From NCBI GenBank assembly GCA_025450095.1, contig JANWID010000342.1, forward strand, positions 1 through 38,722: a DNA stretch of 38,722 nt. Reading direction: 5' to 3'. A program made the position numbers and the translations under genes. Shown here one piece after another: positions 23,722-32,894 of this stretch; position 1 is the stretch's first letter, and each line of letters starts with the position of its first letter. Source of the DNA: Bacteroidia bacterium (GTDB lineage Bacteria > Bacteroidota > Bacteroidia > AKYH767-A > OLB10). The notes beneath the pieces were generated by a model that was not told the DNA's origin, ran no database searches, and saw nothing but the letters and a program-made list of their open reading frames with translations.

Positions 23722-24063
23722 TTAATTATGATTGTTTGTTTTTCTTGTCGCGAAATGAATAATTGTCAAAATAATTGTCACGCTAATGGCAGGAATTATT
23801 ATTAAATAACAAATCATTATTGTCGAGAATGATGCAACACTTATTAAGTCACCTGTTTTTCCCTTTATAAGATAGTTCCCTAAAGCAAAAAGAATCATAT
23901 AGTAAACGGTCAAACCAAGTATAGAGAATAATATTAAAACAGAATAATTTAATGCGCTCTTAATATATTTTCTTAATGATCTGAATGTTGCGTACCATAA
24001 AAACCCGTAAGGAATTAGGAGGAGGAGAAATGTTATAAAAACCTGTATATCTTTTTCGTCCAT
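23722..24063 (-). CDS. Hypothetical small membrane protein, three helices
   Basis: 113 residues from ATG 24063; a TTG nine bases upstream is less likely. Three transmembrane helices (about 6-27, 38-60 and 78-103) and a short basic tail (RKTNNHN). No recognisable family. It is first of a tight group of four unknown genes reaching down to 22164. Confidence 0.55.
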   Translation of the reverse strand: MDEKDIQVFITFLLLLIPYGFLWYATFRSLRKYIKSALNYSVLILFSILGLTVYYMILFALGNYLIKGKTGDLISVASFSTIMICYLIIIPAISVTIILTIIHFATRKTNNHN

Positions 24064-24115
24064 ATTTTTCAAGAATGCTATCCGAGCCAGGTGTCACTAG
24101 TTTCTGATCCCAATA

Positions 24116-24135
24116 ATCCCGATAGTTATCGGGAT
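24116..24135. repeat. Palindromic repeat copy 5, intergenic
   Basis: ATCCCGATAGTTATCGGGAT, palindromic except for the central pair. It lies in the 211-bp gap between the 530-residue secreted protein and the small membrane gene; two short GC-rich stems follow at 24148-24162 and 24161-24175. Confidence 0.8.
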
Positions 24136-24283
24136 CTGGTGCCGCATGGCGGGTTACCTGCCTGCGTTATGCAGGGGACACGAAAGTTACAGATTTCCTC
24201 ATTATACTCCAAACGGAGGAGGCAGAAACACCTTCATCACATCAAAAGCCCGGCATTATTTCCAGATGGGAAAGAAATAAACT

Positions 24284-25876
24284 TCAATCAATCTTAAAAA
24301 ACCGGGCAATACCTTTTTTATCTCCCGAAATTATTTCAAGAAAATAAGTTCCTGCACTAAGGCCGGCAATAGGCAGCAGGTAGTTGGTGACAGGTTTCGA
24401 TAATTGTACTTTTAAAATTTCAGTTCCAACAACATCAAAGACTTTTATTTCCAGAATCATTTCTTCTGTTTGAATATTTAATTCAGAAATAGCGGGATTT
24501 GGGTAAATAGTAACCTCATTATTCAATCCTCTAATTTCATTTGCTCCAACTAATGAACAAATATCAACCACATTCGCAGCAAGAGCGGAATCAGTAAAAG
24601 TCACCATGGTACCTGTTGAATTTGTTTGCGCTGAAGGAAGATTAGTAAACGTGGTGGGTGTCCAGGTTACATTTTGTATGGAAAACGGATACGTTCCGTC
24701 TAATGATGGACAGCCGGTTGTTCCAATATAATCAGTAGTTAACAGGCAGTGTTTGTAAGTAGTTTGATAAAAGTTAGTGGAATAAACATACCCGGTACCC
24801 GGCACTTCCGCTAAATCTTCGCCATGTGAAGTGTAAACATTATTGAAAAGGTTATTGGAAGTGTTTTTAATTTTTGTTGTTCCCAACAGGTTTCCTGCCA
24901 GGTCAAGCTTCATAAAAAAATCTCCGTAATCGGGTGATAAATCATAGGGCCCGGCTACAACTATATTACCCTGGCTGTCAACTATAATGCTTCTGCCATA
25001 CTCCTGCCAACCGATCTGGTACGGCCGTTTTGCCCAGATGATATTTCCGCTGTCATCAAATTTTATAACCTGTACATCAAAATTAAAATTAATGTTTACC
25101 GAAAACCCTGTCAGTACATAATTTCCATCGGGTGTTACAGTGATGTCGGTAGGCTGGAAGTAAGTAAAAAAGCCTGTTGTGTCTTCAAAAGTTTTCATCC
25201 ATAATAAATTTCCGGTTGCATCAAAACGCGCCAGCATGGGATCATAATCATTTGGAACACGCAAACCATAGTTACCCGCAGTAATTACCTCCCCATTTGG
25301 TGTTATGATGGAAGCATTTGCCAGGAATTCATAAGAATTATTTCCATACGCCTTTGCCCACAGTAAATTTCCGGTTGCATCGAAACGCGAAAGTGTAATG
25401 TCGAATGTGTAACTGCTTGCGGAACCGATATAATCACGATGGCCGACCGTTAAATACCCGTTTGCCAATGGATGAATACGCGAATTGACATTTATATCTC
25501 CGTAGTCCAATTCATTTGTCCATAAAATATTTCCTGCAGTGTCGAGCTTTGTAAAGTAATTGCGATAACCTGCATGGTAAGTTGCTCCTGATAATAATAA
25601 CGAGTTATTGTCGTATTTAATACGATATACATCAGTTGATGATAGGGAATAGTTAATTGCTTTTGCCCAAATTAAATTTCCGTTCAAGTCTGTTTTTATA
25701 AGCTGCGACAGCAATGAAGGAAAGCCCATGTTATGAATTAAATAATAAGCATCGGGAGAAGATGTAAAATGAAACTCTGTTGGGTTGTTGCTACCATAAA
25801 CATTTTGAAATAAGGATTGAGCAGTTGCCTTTTGCATCAATGCAAGCGTAAGGATCAACAGGATTTTCTTTTTCAT
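24284..25876 (-). CDS. Secreted propeller protein with Cys-bracketed linker and T9SS sorting domain
   Basis: 530 residues. Signal peptide (1-19, KATAQ), seven repeats of 48-58 residues with [LI]W[ATM]K at the start and [KR][LF]DxxGN[LI] at the end, last blade closed by TDYIGTTGC (Cys389), 51-residue linker to Cys440 (VVDICS), then a type A tail beginning NEVTIYPNPAISELNI. The sorting tail is close to that of the neighbour at 25898 (LSKPVTNYLL and LSKPAVNYQL; GTYFLEIISG and GAYFLEIISG), which shows a local duplication or gene conversion. Surface protein of unknown ligand. Confidence 0.87.
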   Translation of the reverse strand: MKKKILLILTLALMQKATAQSLFQNVYGSNNPTEFHFTSSPDAYYLIHNMGFPSLLSQLIKTDLNGNLIWAKAINYSLSSTDVYRIKYDNNSLLLSGATYHAGYRNYFTKLDTAGNILWTNELDYGDINVNSRIHPLANGYLTVGHRDYIGSASSYTFDITLSRFDATGNLLWAKAYGNNSYEFLANASIITPNGEVITAGNYGLRVPNDYDPMLARFDATGNLLWMKTFEDTTGFFTYFQPTDITVTPDGNYVLTGFSVNINFNFDVQVIKFDDSGNIIWAKRPYQIGWQEYGRSIIVDSQGNIVVAGPYDLSPDYGDFFMKLDLAGNLLGTTKIKNTSNNLFNNVYTSHGEDLAEVPGTGYVYSTNFYQTTYKHCLLTTDYIGTTGCPSLDGTYPFSIQNVTWTPTTFTNLPSAQTNSTGTMVTFTDSALAANVVDICSLVGANEIRGLNNEVTIYPNPAISELNIQTEEMILEIKVFDVVGTEILKVQLSKPVTNYLLPIAGLSAGTYFLEIISGDKKGIARFFKID

Positions 25877-25897
25877 TTTGATATTAATTTGTAAGTA

Positions 25898-28800
25898 TTA
25901 ATTTACTTTCATAAACTTTGTAATACCTTTTTTACCTCCTGAAATTATTTCGAGAAAATAAGCACCTGTACTTAAGCCGGCAGTTGACAGTTGGTAGTTG
26001 ACAGCCGGTTTTGATAATTTCACTTTTGAAATTTCTTTTCCGGCCATATCAAAAACATTTATTTCATCTATCATTTCCGTACTGTTGATTAATAATTCCG
26101 AAATGACCGGGTTTGGAAACAAACTGAAATTGATATTTCCTGAAATTTCTTCAATGCCAACAATAATTGTGGTAACCGCATCGGGATTCACATCAGGGTT
26201 TAATGGTGCATCTTCCACATTACCTGCATTGTCCATTGCAATACTGATAAATTCATATTTATTCCCATTCACCCCGTTAAATGTATATTGAAGTGTATCC
26301 GTTACGGGTAACCATAAATAATACGACTGGTCATTTTCTGAAACATAAATAGAGTAGCTTCTTATACCTGCAATAAAATCTGTTCCCGACCACGAAACCG
26401 TAAACGATGTGGTACTAATATTAGGAGGCAATGAATTGACAGCACTTATCGGCTTGTCAATATCAATTACATTCAGCCATGAGTTGGTACTAATAGGTGC
26501 ATTAGTGTCGAAAATAATTTCTGCATTGTTATGTATGGAGTCGCCGGTAACCAGGGTAGATTTTAATTTCACATCATACGAAACGTAACCTGTGCCTTCC
26601 GTGCCATTTATATTCGGAGGAAGAAAACCTGCAATCGCATTGGTATCGGGTTGATAGTTTACCGGATCAACCGTTGTAAAAATCCATTGTATTTTTCCTG
26701 ATAAAGTATCAAATGTTGCTTCTGTTCTCAGGTAATCGGAATTGAATGGCGCAAGGGAGGAAACCTGAACCTGTGAAAATCCCGGCTCAGTAAATTCAAA
26801 TTTTAATGAATCGCTGATTGTAACTGAAGTAAACCGGAAGGTGTTCATATCAAACTTTGAAACATCGAGTGTATCCGTTATGACAACAACCTGGGCGGGG
26901 GCAGTTGCAGTGTCTGCGTTTTCAAACGAAACTGTATAAGCAGAAATATCACCGGGTTTCTGAAAAATATCATCTGCATTATTTCCGGGACCCGATATTT
27001 GATTGGGGTCCACTGCAATAGTTATTGCTAAACATGCTGTAACCACTACAAGCGCAATACCAATGGCTAATGGAGGAGCCAGAATAGCGCCAATTACCGC
27101 ATATCCAGCTCCTGCAATAACGCACTCCAATGCAGCAAATGCACCGTAACTTACCCGAAATGGTGATGGAGGCGTTTGCGGGATTTCCCGGAATTGAGAA
27201 TAGGGTGAACAAATCGGAATACGCTCATGTAACTCCGTGGTGTCAACAATGTTTTTTAGTGTTCTTAATATTACCAATTTAATTTCCGCTTCAGTTAGCA
27301 CAGCGGGAAGTCCGGTAATACATCCTGATGTTGCCATGGCTGATAGTATGGATACAATGGCTGCAGGCAATGAAACAGGAGTACTGCTACTGCCCTGGTT
27401 ATTTGCCTGAACGGAGGTAAGTGTTAATAATGAATCATACAAAGGAGGAAAACAACTGTTCCATTGTGCTGCGGGAATGGATATCGACAATACGTTTTCT
27501 ATTGTATTTTTAAAAAAATCACTGAAGCATAGATCAGGGGATGGAGCATATGCACCTATCAATGAAGATGGCTCGAGCATTGTGCCGGTTATCGATACCG
27601 CTTTCGCAGAAACAATTTCAATGGATCCCCGGAGATACAATGGAAATGTATAAGAAGAATTCGCTTTCAGCAGCGGGATTATAAATGCACCAAAGTTTGA
27701 AAGAGTAGCGGTATCGCTGAAAGTATGATTGGTTAAAGATGTATTCAAGCCATTCGTAACAAGATATTGATACCCGCTGCTGAGAAACGGAATTTGCTGT
27801 GGTGGAATAAAAGTTTGGTTCACAAATGAATTCCAGGTTGCATCCAGCCTGTATGTTACCAAAACACCTACTGCATCTTTATTACTTTTATTATGAACAA
27901 TAATTTGTGATGGTATCCATCTGTTCGGGCGGCTTGCGGACGGGCCGCTATACGTTACATCAAAAAAATAAACAGATGCAGTATCAATGGTAAACCCATT
28001 TACCAGTGTCATTACGGTATCACCGGGAATGGTTACTTCAACATCCCACAACCCTAACGGTTGTGCTGTTAAATCCAAACGCACCTGTAATTTTCCGTCA
28101 GTAATGTAATTTGTAAAATACGGAACAATATCAGGGCTGCCCGATTTTTTCAGGAGTACGGTTGTAGCCGGGGTAAACCCTCCGCCAAAAATATCGGCCG
28201 TTACTACGGCATCAGTTGACCCGTGGTTCGTTACAATTGCACGTAGCCCTTTAATAATTATTGCCTCGCATTTCTGGTTGTTTCCACATGCGTTTGTGGC
28301 GGTTAAACATGCATTGTAAATTCCCGGCTGCGCATAAATATGAATTGGCTGTTCAAGTACGCTTGTCAAAGCATCTCCGAAATTCCATTGAAATGAAGTT
28401 GCATTCTGTATTTCATCTTTGAATAAAACAGTGCTTGCTGCCTGTGTATAGCTGAAATCGGTTACGGGCACCGGTTCCTGCTGCTCGCTTATCATGGCAA
28501 CAATGTTTCCGTTGTATGCTCCGCTTGAAACCAGTATACATCCGCAGGTTAATCCGGCATCAAAGCTTCCCGAAACCAGGTATTCATCTCCATTCCTCAC
28601 CGATATTTCAACCATTTTATTTGAGAAATTATTTACAGTGCTTTTAACCCATACAACATTTCCATTTACATCGAGCTTTACCAGCGCACGGTTCAGCGGC
28701 AACGTCACATTATTGATTACTGTAAGCCCGATGTTATCTGCAGATATGGTACACAAAACTTCATCCGATGAATTCACATCCATATCATAGATGACAGGTC

Positions 28801-29791
28801 CTCCTGTGTTGGCATAAACAGGAAGTGCGTTCAATGGATTTCCAACAGCATCCCATTTAAATATGGCAGCATAGCCAATGGGGCCAATTGAATTAAAAAG
28901 CGTATCGTTTGCAAAATATAAAAGGGTGTTTATCCCACTTACGCCAGCATAGATATTTCCCTGGCTGTCTTCTGTAATTGCACGCATATTTGTTGCATAT
29001 GGAAACGGATACTGCCAGAGCAGTTGCCCGCTGGTATCCATTTTTATGATTTTTGCCTCATTATAATCTCCGGTTATATTAAAATAAATACTGTCGTTAG
29101 AAAAAGGAATCACCATGCCTGCACTTCCCTCCCATGCAGTAATCATTAGGGTGGCACCTTTTACAAACATTGTTGCTGAAAGATTAGTATTAAAAATTAC
29201 GGTGCCGCTGACTGCACTTTGCGACCAACTAATGTTCAAAGCAGAATCTCTTTTCTCAACAACGCTTAAATAACATATATACAAATCCAATCCCTGCACG
29301 GCAAGCAGCGGAGCTACACCGGGTGTATTAATAAACCCGGTTTTGATAAAATCTCCATTTGCAGAAAGCTTGATAATCTGGAATCTAATATTATTATTAT
29401 TATAAATGGTGTCCAGTGAATAGGTGGTGTCAGCACCAAAGTCGGTAGAAATATACACCGAACCCGCATCATCCACACCAATTGATTGAGCAAAAGATTG
29501 ATAGCTGCAATACATTTTTCCCCATAGTAATGCGCCATTGGGATCAAACTTGGCAATGCACAGTCCATCGCCCCAGTTTCCCATCACCGGGAAGGTATCA
29601 CCTTGTATAATTACCGGTACATAGCTGCTTGTCCGGATTGCAGTATATGAATTTCCTGCAGCATCTACAGCAAGGGGTGAATTATCAAGGTTAACATTGC
29701 CTTGTGAGGAATGGCTTACCCATTCAAATTTTTGTGCTGAAGAAATACTGGAAAAAAGAAGGAATGCGGAGAACAGTAGTAGTTTTTTCAT
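25898..29791 (-). CDS. Giant secreted PKD-domain protein with T9SS sorting domain
   Basis: 1297 residues from ATG 29791, which starts the signal peptide (MKKLLLFSAFLLFSSISSAQ). In order: propeller-like repeats (about 25-435), a PKD domain (about 444-514, FQWNFGDAL...HIYAQPGIYNACL), an Ig/CARDB-like stretch (515-700), a region of unknown fold, a hydrophobic Gly/Ala segment (882-927), a DUF7619-like domain (about 944-1105, with DTNAPISTNSW), a fibronectin III-like domain (about 1111-1194), and a sorting tail (from about 1220, FPNPVISELLINS). Likely a surface adhesin or structural protein. The hydrophobic segment is odd for a protein that must cross the outer membrane. Confidence 0.85.
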   Translation of the reverse strand: MKKLLLFSAFLLFSSISSAQKFEWVSHSSQGNVNLDNSPLAVDAAGNSYTAIRTSSYVPVIIQGDTFPVMGNWGDGLCIAKFDPNGALLWGKMYCSYQSFAQSIGVDDAGSVYISTDFGADTTYSLDTIYNNNNIRFQIIKLSANGDFIKTGFINTPGVAPLLAVQGLDLYICYLSVVEKRDSALNISWSQSAVSGTVIFNTNLSATMFVKGATLMITAWEGSAGMVIPFSNDSIYFNITGDYNEAKIIKMDTSGQLLWQYPFPYATNMRAITEDSQGNIYAGVSGINTLLYFANDTLFNSIGPIGYAAIFKWDAVGNPLNALPVYANTGGPVIYDMDVNSSDEVLCTISADNIGLTVINNVTLPLNRALVKLDVNGNVVWVKSTVNNFSNKMVEISVRNGDEYLVSGSFDAGLTCGCILVSSGAYNGNIVAMISEQQEPVPVTDFSYTQAASTVLFKDEIQNATSFQWNFGDALTSVLEQPIHIYAQPGIYNACLTATNACGNNQKCEAIIIKGLRAIVTNHGSTDAVVTADIFGGGFTPATTVLLKKSGSPDIVPYFTNYITDGKLQVRLDLTAQPLGLWDVEVTIPGDTVMTLVNGFTIDTASVYFFDVTYSGPSASRPNRWIPSQIIVHNKSNKDAVGVLVTYRLDATWNSFVNQTFIPPQQIPFLSSGYQYLVTNGLNTSLTNHTFSDTATLSNFGAFIIPLLKANSSYTFPLYLRGSIEIVSAKAVSITGTMLEPSSLIGAYAPSPDLCFSDFFKNTIENVLSISIPAAQWNSCFPPLYDSLLTLTSVQANNQGSSSTPVSLPAAIVSILSAMATSGCITGLPAVLTEAEIKLVILRTLKNIVDTTELHERIPICSPYSQFREIPQTPPSPFRVSYGAFAALECVIAGAGYAVIGAILAPPLAIGIALVVVTACLAITIAVDPNQISGPGNNADDIFQKPGDISAYTVSFENADTATAPAQVVVITDTLDVSKFDMNTFRFTSVTISDSLKFEFTEPGFSQVQVSSLAPFNSDYLRTEATFDTLSGKIQWIFTTVDPVNYQPDTNAIAGFLPPNINGTEGTGYVSYDVKLKSTLVTGDSIHNNAEIIFDTNAPISTNSWLNVIDIDKPISAVNSLPPNISTTSFTVSWSGTDFIAGIRSYSIYVSENDQSYYLWLPVTDTLQYTFNGVNGNKYEFISIAMDNAGNVEDAPLNPDVNPDAVTTIIVGIEEISGNINFSLFPNPVISELLINSTEMIDEINVFDMAGKEISKVKLSKPAVNYQLSTAGLSTGAYFLEIISGGKKGITKFMKVN

Positions 29792-29952
29792 AATGATTGG
29801 AATTAATGGATTACACTGTTCCGTAAAAACCGGAGCCAATAATGTGTTTTATTCGCTTCTTAAAATTGAACAGAAAGAAAATGACAGTCAATAGTTAAAA
29901 TTGACTATTTAAGCAGAGCTGCTTAGGCGATGGTAAAGAAAATAAACAGCTA

Positions 29953-30588
29953 CTAAATTTTATGCTTAGTTACTTTAGCTACAGCTTCGGTAGCTGAATG
30001 GACGTGTAGTTTTTCGTAAATTTTGCGTACGTGTGCATTCACTGTAAAAATACTGATATTGCATTTGTCAGCAATCATTTTATATGAAAGCCCGTCAACC
30101 AAAAGAGCAAGAATCTCTTTTTCGCGTTCGGATAAATGAAAATTATCAGGAGCCTGCGGCTGATAAGCTTCATTGAAAAACCGTAGCATCTTGCTTGCAA
30201 TGGAAGGAGTCATGGGCGTGCCTCCTTCGTAAACATCTTTAATGGCTTCAATTATTTTTTCCGGCGCTGCTTTTTTAAGAATATATCCCGATGCCCCGTT
30301 ACGCAATGAATCGAACACTTTATCATCATCTTCAAAAACCGTTTGCATCAGAATTTTTATTTCGGAAAATTTTTGTTTGATGAGCTTTACCCCTTCAATG
30401 CCACTTACCCCGGGCATTTGAATATCCATCAAAACAACATGCGGGTGGTTTCGCTCGATATCTTCAACAACGTGAGAGCAATCCGTAAAGGCGCCGGCCA
30501 GTTCCAGCATAGTATCAGAAAGAATGAGCATGCTCAGGCTTTCCCGCCTCGATTTATTGTCCTCAAAAATGGTAACCCGTATATTCAT
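29953..30588 (-). CDS. NarL/FixJ-type response regulator
   Basis: 211 residues: receiver domain (1-120) with acidic Glu9/Asp10, phospho-acceptor Asp55 (VVLMDIQMPG) and a conserved Lys in GYILKKAAPE; LuxR-type HTH at 145-210 (LSEREKEILALLVDGLSYKMIADKCNISIFTVNAHVRKIYEKLHV). A DNA-binding transcription factor, phosphorylated by the histidine kinase encoded 38 bp upstream. Targets cannot be read from the window. Confidence 0.95.
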   Translation of the reverse strand: MNIRVTIFEDNKSRRESLSMLILSDTMLELAGAFTDCSHVVEDIERNHPHVVLMDIQMPGVSGIEGVKLIKQKFSEIKILMQTVFEDDDKVFDSLRNGASGYILKKAAPEKIIEAIKDVYEGGTPMTPSIASKMLRFFNEAYQPQAPDNFHLSEREKEILALLVDGLSYKMIADKCNISIFTVNAHVRKIYEKLHVHSATEAVAKVTKHKI

Positions 30589-30626
30589 TTTAGCTATTAC
30601 AAAAGAACCTTTGAATTCGTTTTAAA

Positions 30627-32573
30627 TCAATAGTTAATTTTATCTAGATCAAACAGGGCTTTAATTTTTGTACCCGCCCCCGGTCGGGATTGAATTTGGA
30701 AAATTCCGTTTAATTGCTCCGCCCGGCTTTTCATACTTGCCAAACCAGCCCCGCCACGTATAGTCTCACCTCCCTCTCCAAAAGCGAAAGGAGAAAAGCC
30801 CACACCGTCATCATTAATTTCCAAATGCAGCTTTCCATTTCGCTCTTCCAGCTTTATCAACACATTTTTTGCATGGCTATACTTGGCGATATTATTTATT
30901 GCTTCTTTCGCTATCAGGAAAATATTTTTCCTGGCCTCCATGGAAAGTTTATGTTGCTCATCGCCCGGCTGTACAACATAATTTATGTCCTGGGGAGCCA
31001 GTATTTCGCGCGCAAGATTTTTTATCCTCAGGGATAAGCTCTCCGACTTATCATTACCGGGGCTGATTGCCCATACCATGTCGCTCATGTTATTCATCAT
31101 TTCCCGGGAAGTAACATGAATTTTTTCGATCAGGTCTTTTGCCTGCCGCGGTTCATGCGAAAGTTTTTCCTGCGCAAGCCTGCTGAAAATATTTATACTG
31201 CTCAGTGTTGCGCCCACATCATCGTGCAAATCGCCTGCAATGCGGTCGCGCACAGTTTGATATTTTTCCTGTAATTTTTGGTTTTCGGCAAGCTCGTAAA
31301 TAAGTTCCTCTTGCGCTTTTATTTTTTCCTTTTCAATTTCTCTCGCTTTGTATAAAAGGCCGGTATTAAAAATAATCATCTCAAGCACTACACCTGTTTT
31401 TGAAACTGTAAGCGGTGAGAAATAAAGTTCAACATTCAACAGGTCAAAAATCTGCTGTATAAACATGCTCAGCATGCTTCCTGATAAAGCGATAAAGCTG
31501 CCTGCAACAAGGAATCGGGTCAGCGTGTTTTTATCCCTGGAAAGCGAAAAGAGGAAAATAACAGAAATAATAAAAAGGATGGCTATTTCCAAAAAACCAC
31601 CATAGTACCTGTACCAACTTAAGGTTTCAGACAGGGAAGCAAGAATTTCCATAACTACCATGCTTATTATTACAAATTCAAATCGAACCACCCATTTATT
31701 CATTCGGGGTAATCGTCCTTTCATATCAATAAAAAATCTGCCGAAGCGGTAATAAAGAAAATACGGAAGAATTATCATCGCATTGTTTAAATACATGAGA
31801 TACGACGGAAATACTTTATGAAGCCCCTGAACCTCGAGGTCTGGCAAGGAGCGGATAATAAAGTGAACGAGGACGATGAATATATAACAGGTGTAATAAA
31901 AATATTCCATGCGTTTTACCAGGAACCATTGGAAAAGGATATAAATAAACTGAAACAAAAATATTCCGCAAAACAGGATATGAGTATATACCTGGGGTTT
32001 ATTGTCATAAAAATTATTTATGATACTATTTTTGAAATCACGGTGGTCATATATTTTTAACTCAAGTGATGCATTCAGATAATACCTGCTCGCCTGATTG
32101 ATTTTAATAAATACAACTTTCTCCTCTCCTGCTTTTAACTGCAATGGGAAACCAAACTGATATAAATAGACATCTCCGTTCATTGCACCGGACAGGATTC
32201 CTGATTGAACTGAATCTACAGTGACGTTGCTTAAAACATAACCCGTAATAAAATCAAAAGGTCCTACATATACAAAACAATCAAAAGCAGCATTAACTGA
32301 ACGGTTCCTTATATTGAATATTATCCACAGCCGGTCATTTGATGAATGAGATTTTAAATCCTCCAGGAAGGTTTCTGTATAATCCAGAAATGCTGCCTGC
32401 CTGATTTCATTTAATGAAAACTTTGAATTGGAATCATAAACAAAAGCAGGAGGGGAGCACGTAACATTATTCAGAAGATTATCTGATAATTCAATTTGTG
32501 CTTTCTCAGCATGAAGGCCGGCAAAAGACAATAGATTTACCGCACTAAACACTAATCTTTTAAAAAATTGCAT
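30627..32573 (-). CDS. 7TMR-DISM sensor histidine kinase
   Basis: 648 residues. Signal peptide (1-22), an extracytoplasmic 7TMR-DISM sensory domain (about 30-180), seven transmembrane helices (about 195-400), a coiled coil (KEKIKAQEELIYELAENQKLQEKY), HisKA_3 with phospho-acceptor His450 (AGDLHDDVGATLSSI) and a HATPase_c domain (NNIAKYSHAKN at about 560, DDGVGF at about 588, GGAGLASMKSRAEQL). This is the NarX/DesK-like class of kinase that partners a NarL-type regulator, here the next gene. Its ATG directly abuts the stop of the upstream gene (TAA then ATG), so translation is coupled. The DISM domain is thought to bind small extracellular ligands. Confidence 0.93.
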   Translation of the reverse strand: MQFFKRLVFSAVNLLSFAGLHAEKAQIELSDNLLNNVTCSPPAFVYDSNSKFSLNEIRQAAFLDYTETFLEDLKSHSSNDRLWIIFNIRNRSVNAAFDCFVYVGPFDFITGYVLSNVTVDSVQSGILSGAMNGDVYLYQFGFPLQLKAGEEKVVFIKINQASRYYLNASLELKIYDHRDFKNSIINNFYDNKPQVYTHILFCGIFLFQFIYILFQWFLVKRMEYFYYTCYIFIVLVHFIIRSLPDLEVQGLHKVFPSYLMYLNNAMIILPYFLYYRFGRFFIDMKGRLPRMNKWVVRFEFVIISMVVMEILASLSETLSWYRYYGGFLEIAILFIISVIFLFSLSRDKNTLTRFLVAGSFIALSGSMLSMFIQQIFDLLNVELYFSPLTVSKTGVVLEMIIFNTGLLYKAREIEKEKIKAQEELIYELAENQKLQEKYQTVRDRIAGDLHDDVGATLSSINIFSRLAQEKLSHEPRQAKDLIEKIHVTSREMMNNMSDMVWAISPGNDKSESLSLRIKNLAREILAPQDINYVVQPGDEQHKLSMEARKNIFLIAKEAINNIAKYSHAKNVLIKLEERNGKLHLEINDDGVGFSPFAFGEGGETIRGGAGLASMKSRAEQLNGIFQIQSRPGAGTKIKALFDLDKINY

Positions 32574-32894
32574 TTATAGCATTTTTATTTTATCCAGTAT
32601 TTCTGAGTCCAGTCCAGCCGATTCAATATATATTTCGTCAAAGTCTTTAGAGTCCGTTACACCAATACCGCCTTCAGGTTTTAATTCGGTGTTGTCTTCT
32701 AACAGAATTCGAAAATTGAAGTTATCTATGTTCGAAATTCCTTGCCGCTCGTAATGTTGCCGGATAGCCGGCTGATATTTTTTGTAATTGTCGTTTGTAA
32801 TTAAGTCACCTCCGATTCCTCCCATACTTTCGTCTATGATCGAAAAATTCACTTCCCCAATGATATCATTACCTATGTATAAATATGCTTTCAT
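32574..32894 (-). CDS. Hypothetical small soluble protein, kinase operon
   Basis: 106 residues, acidic, no signal peptide or membrane helix, alpha/beta in character: MKAYLYIGNDIIGEVNFSIIDESMGGIGGDL, FNFRILLEDNTELKP, KDFDEIYIESAGLDSEIL. I do not recognise the family. Its ATG overlaps the previous gene's stop in ATGA, and its stop abuts the kinase start, so it lies translationally between a membrane protein and the sensor kinase. A role with either partner is inference. Confidence 0.65.
   Translation of the reverse strand: MKAYLYIGNDIIGEVNFSIIDESMGGIGGDLITNDNYKKYQPAIRQHYERQGISNIDNFNFRILLEDNTELKPEGGIGVTDSKDFDEIYIESAGLDSEILDKIKML

Noticed and set aside
26979..27212. Minus-strand alternate-frame reading rich in Cys and Ser within the giant secreted protein gene
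   Set aside because: It lies entirely in another frame of a well-supported gene and its composition is an echo of the Gly/Ala-rich segment.
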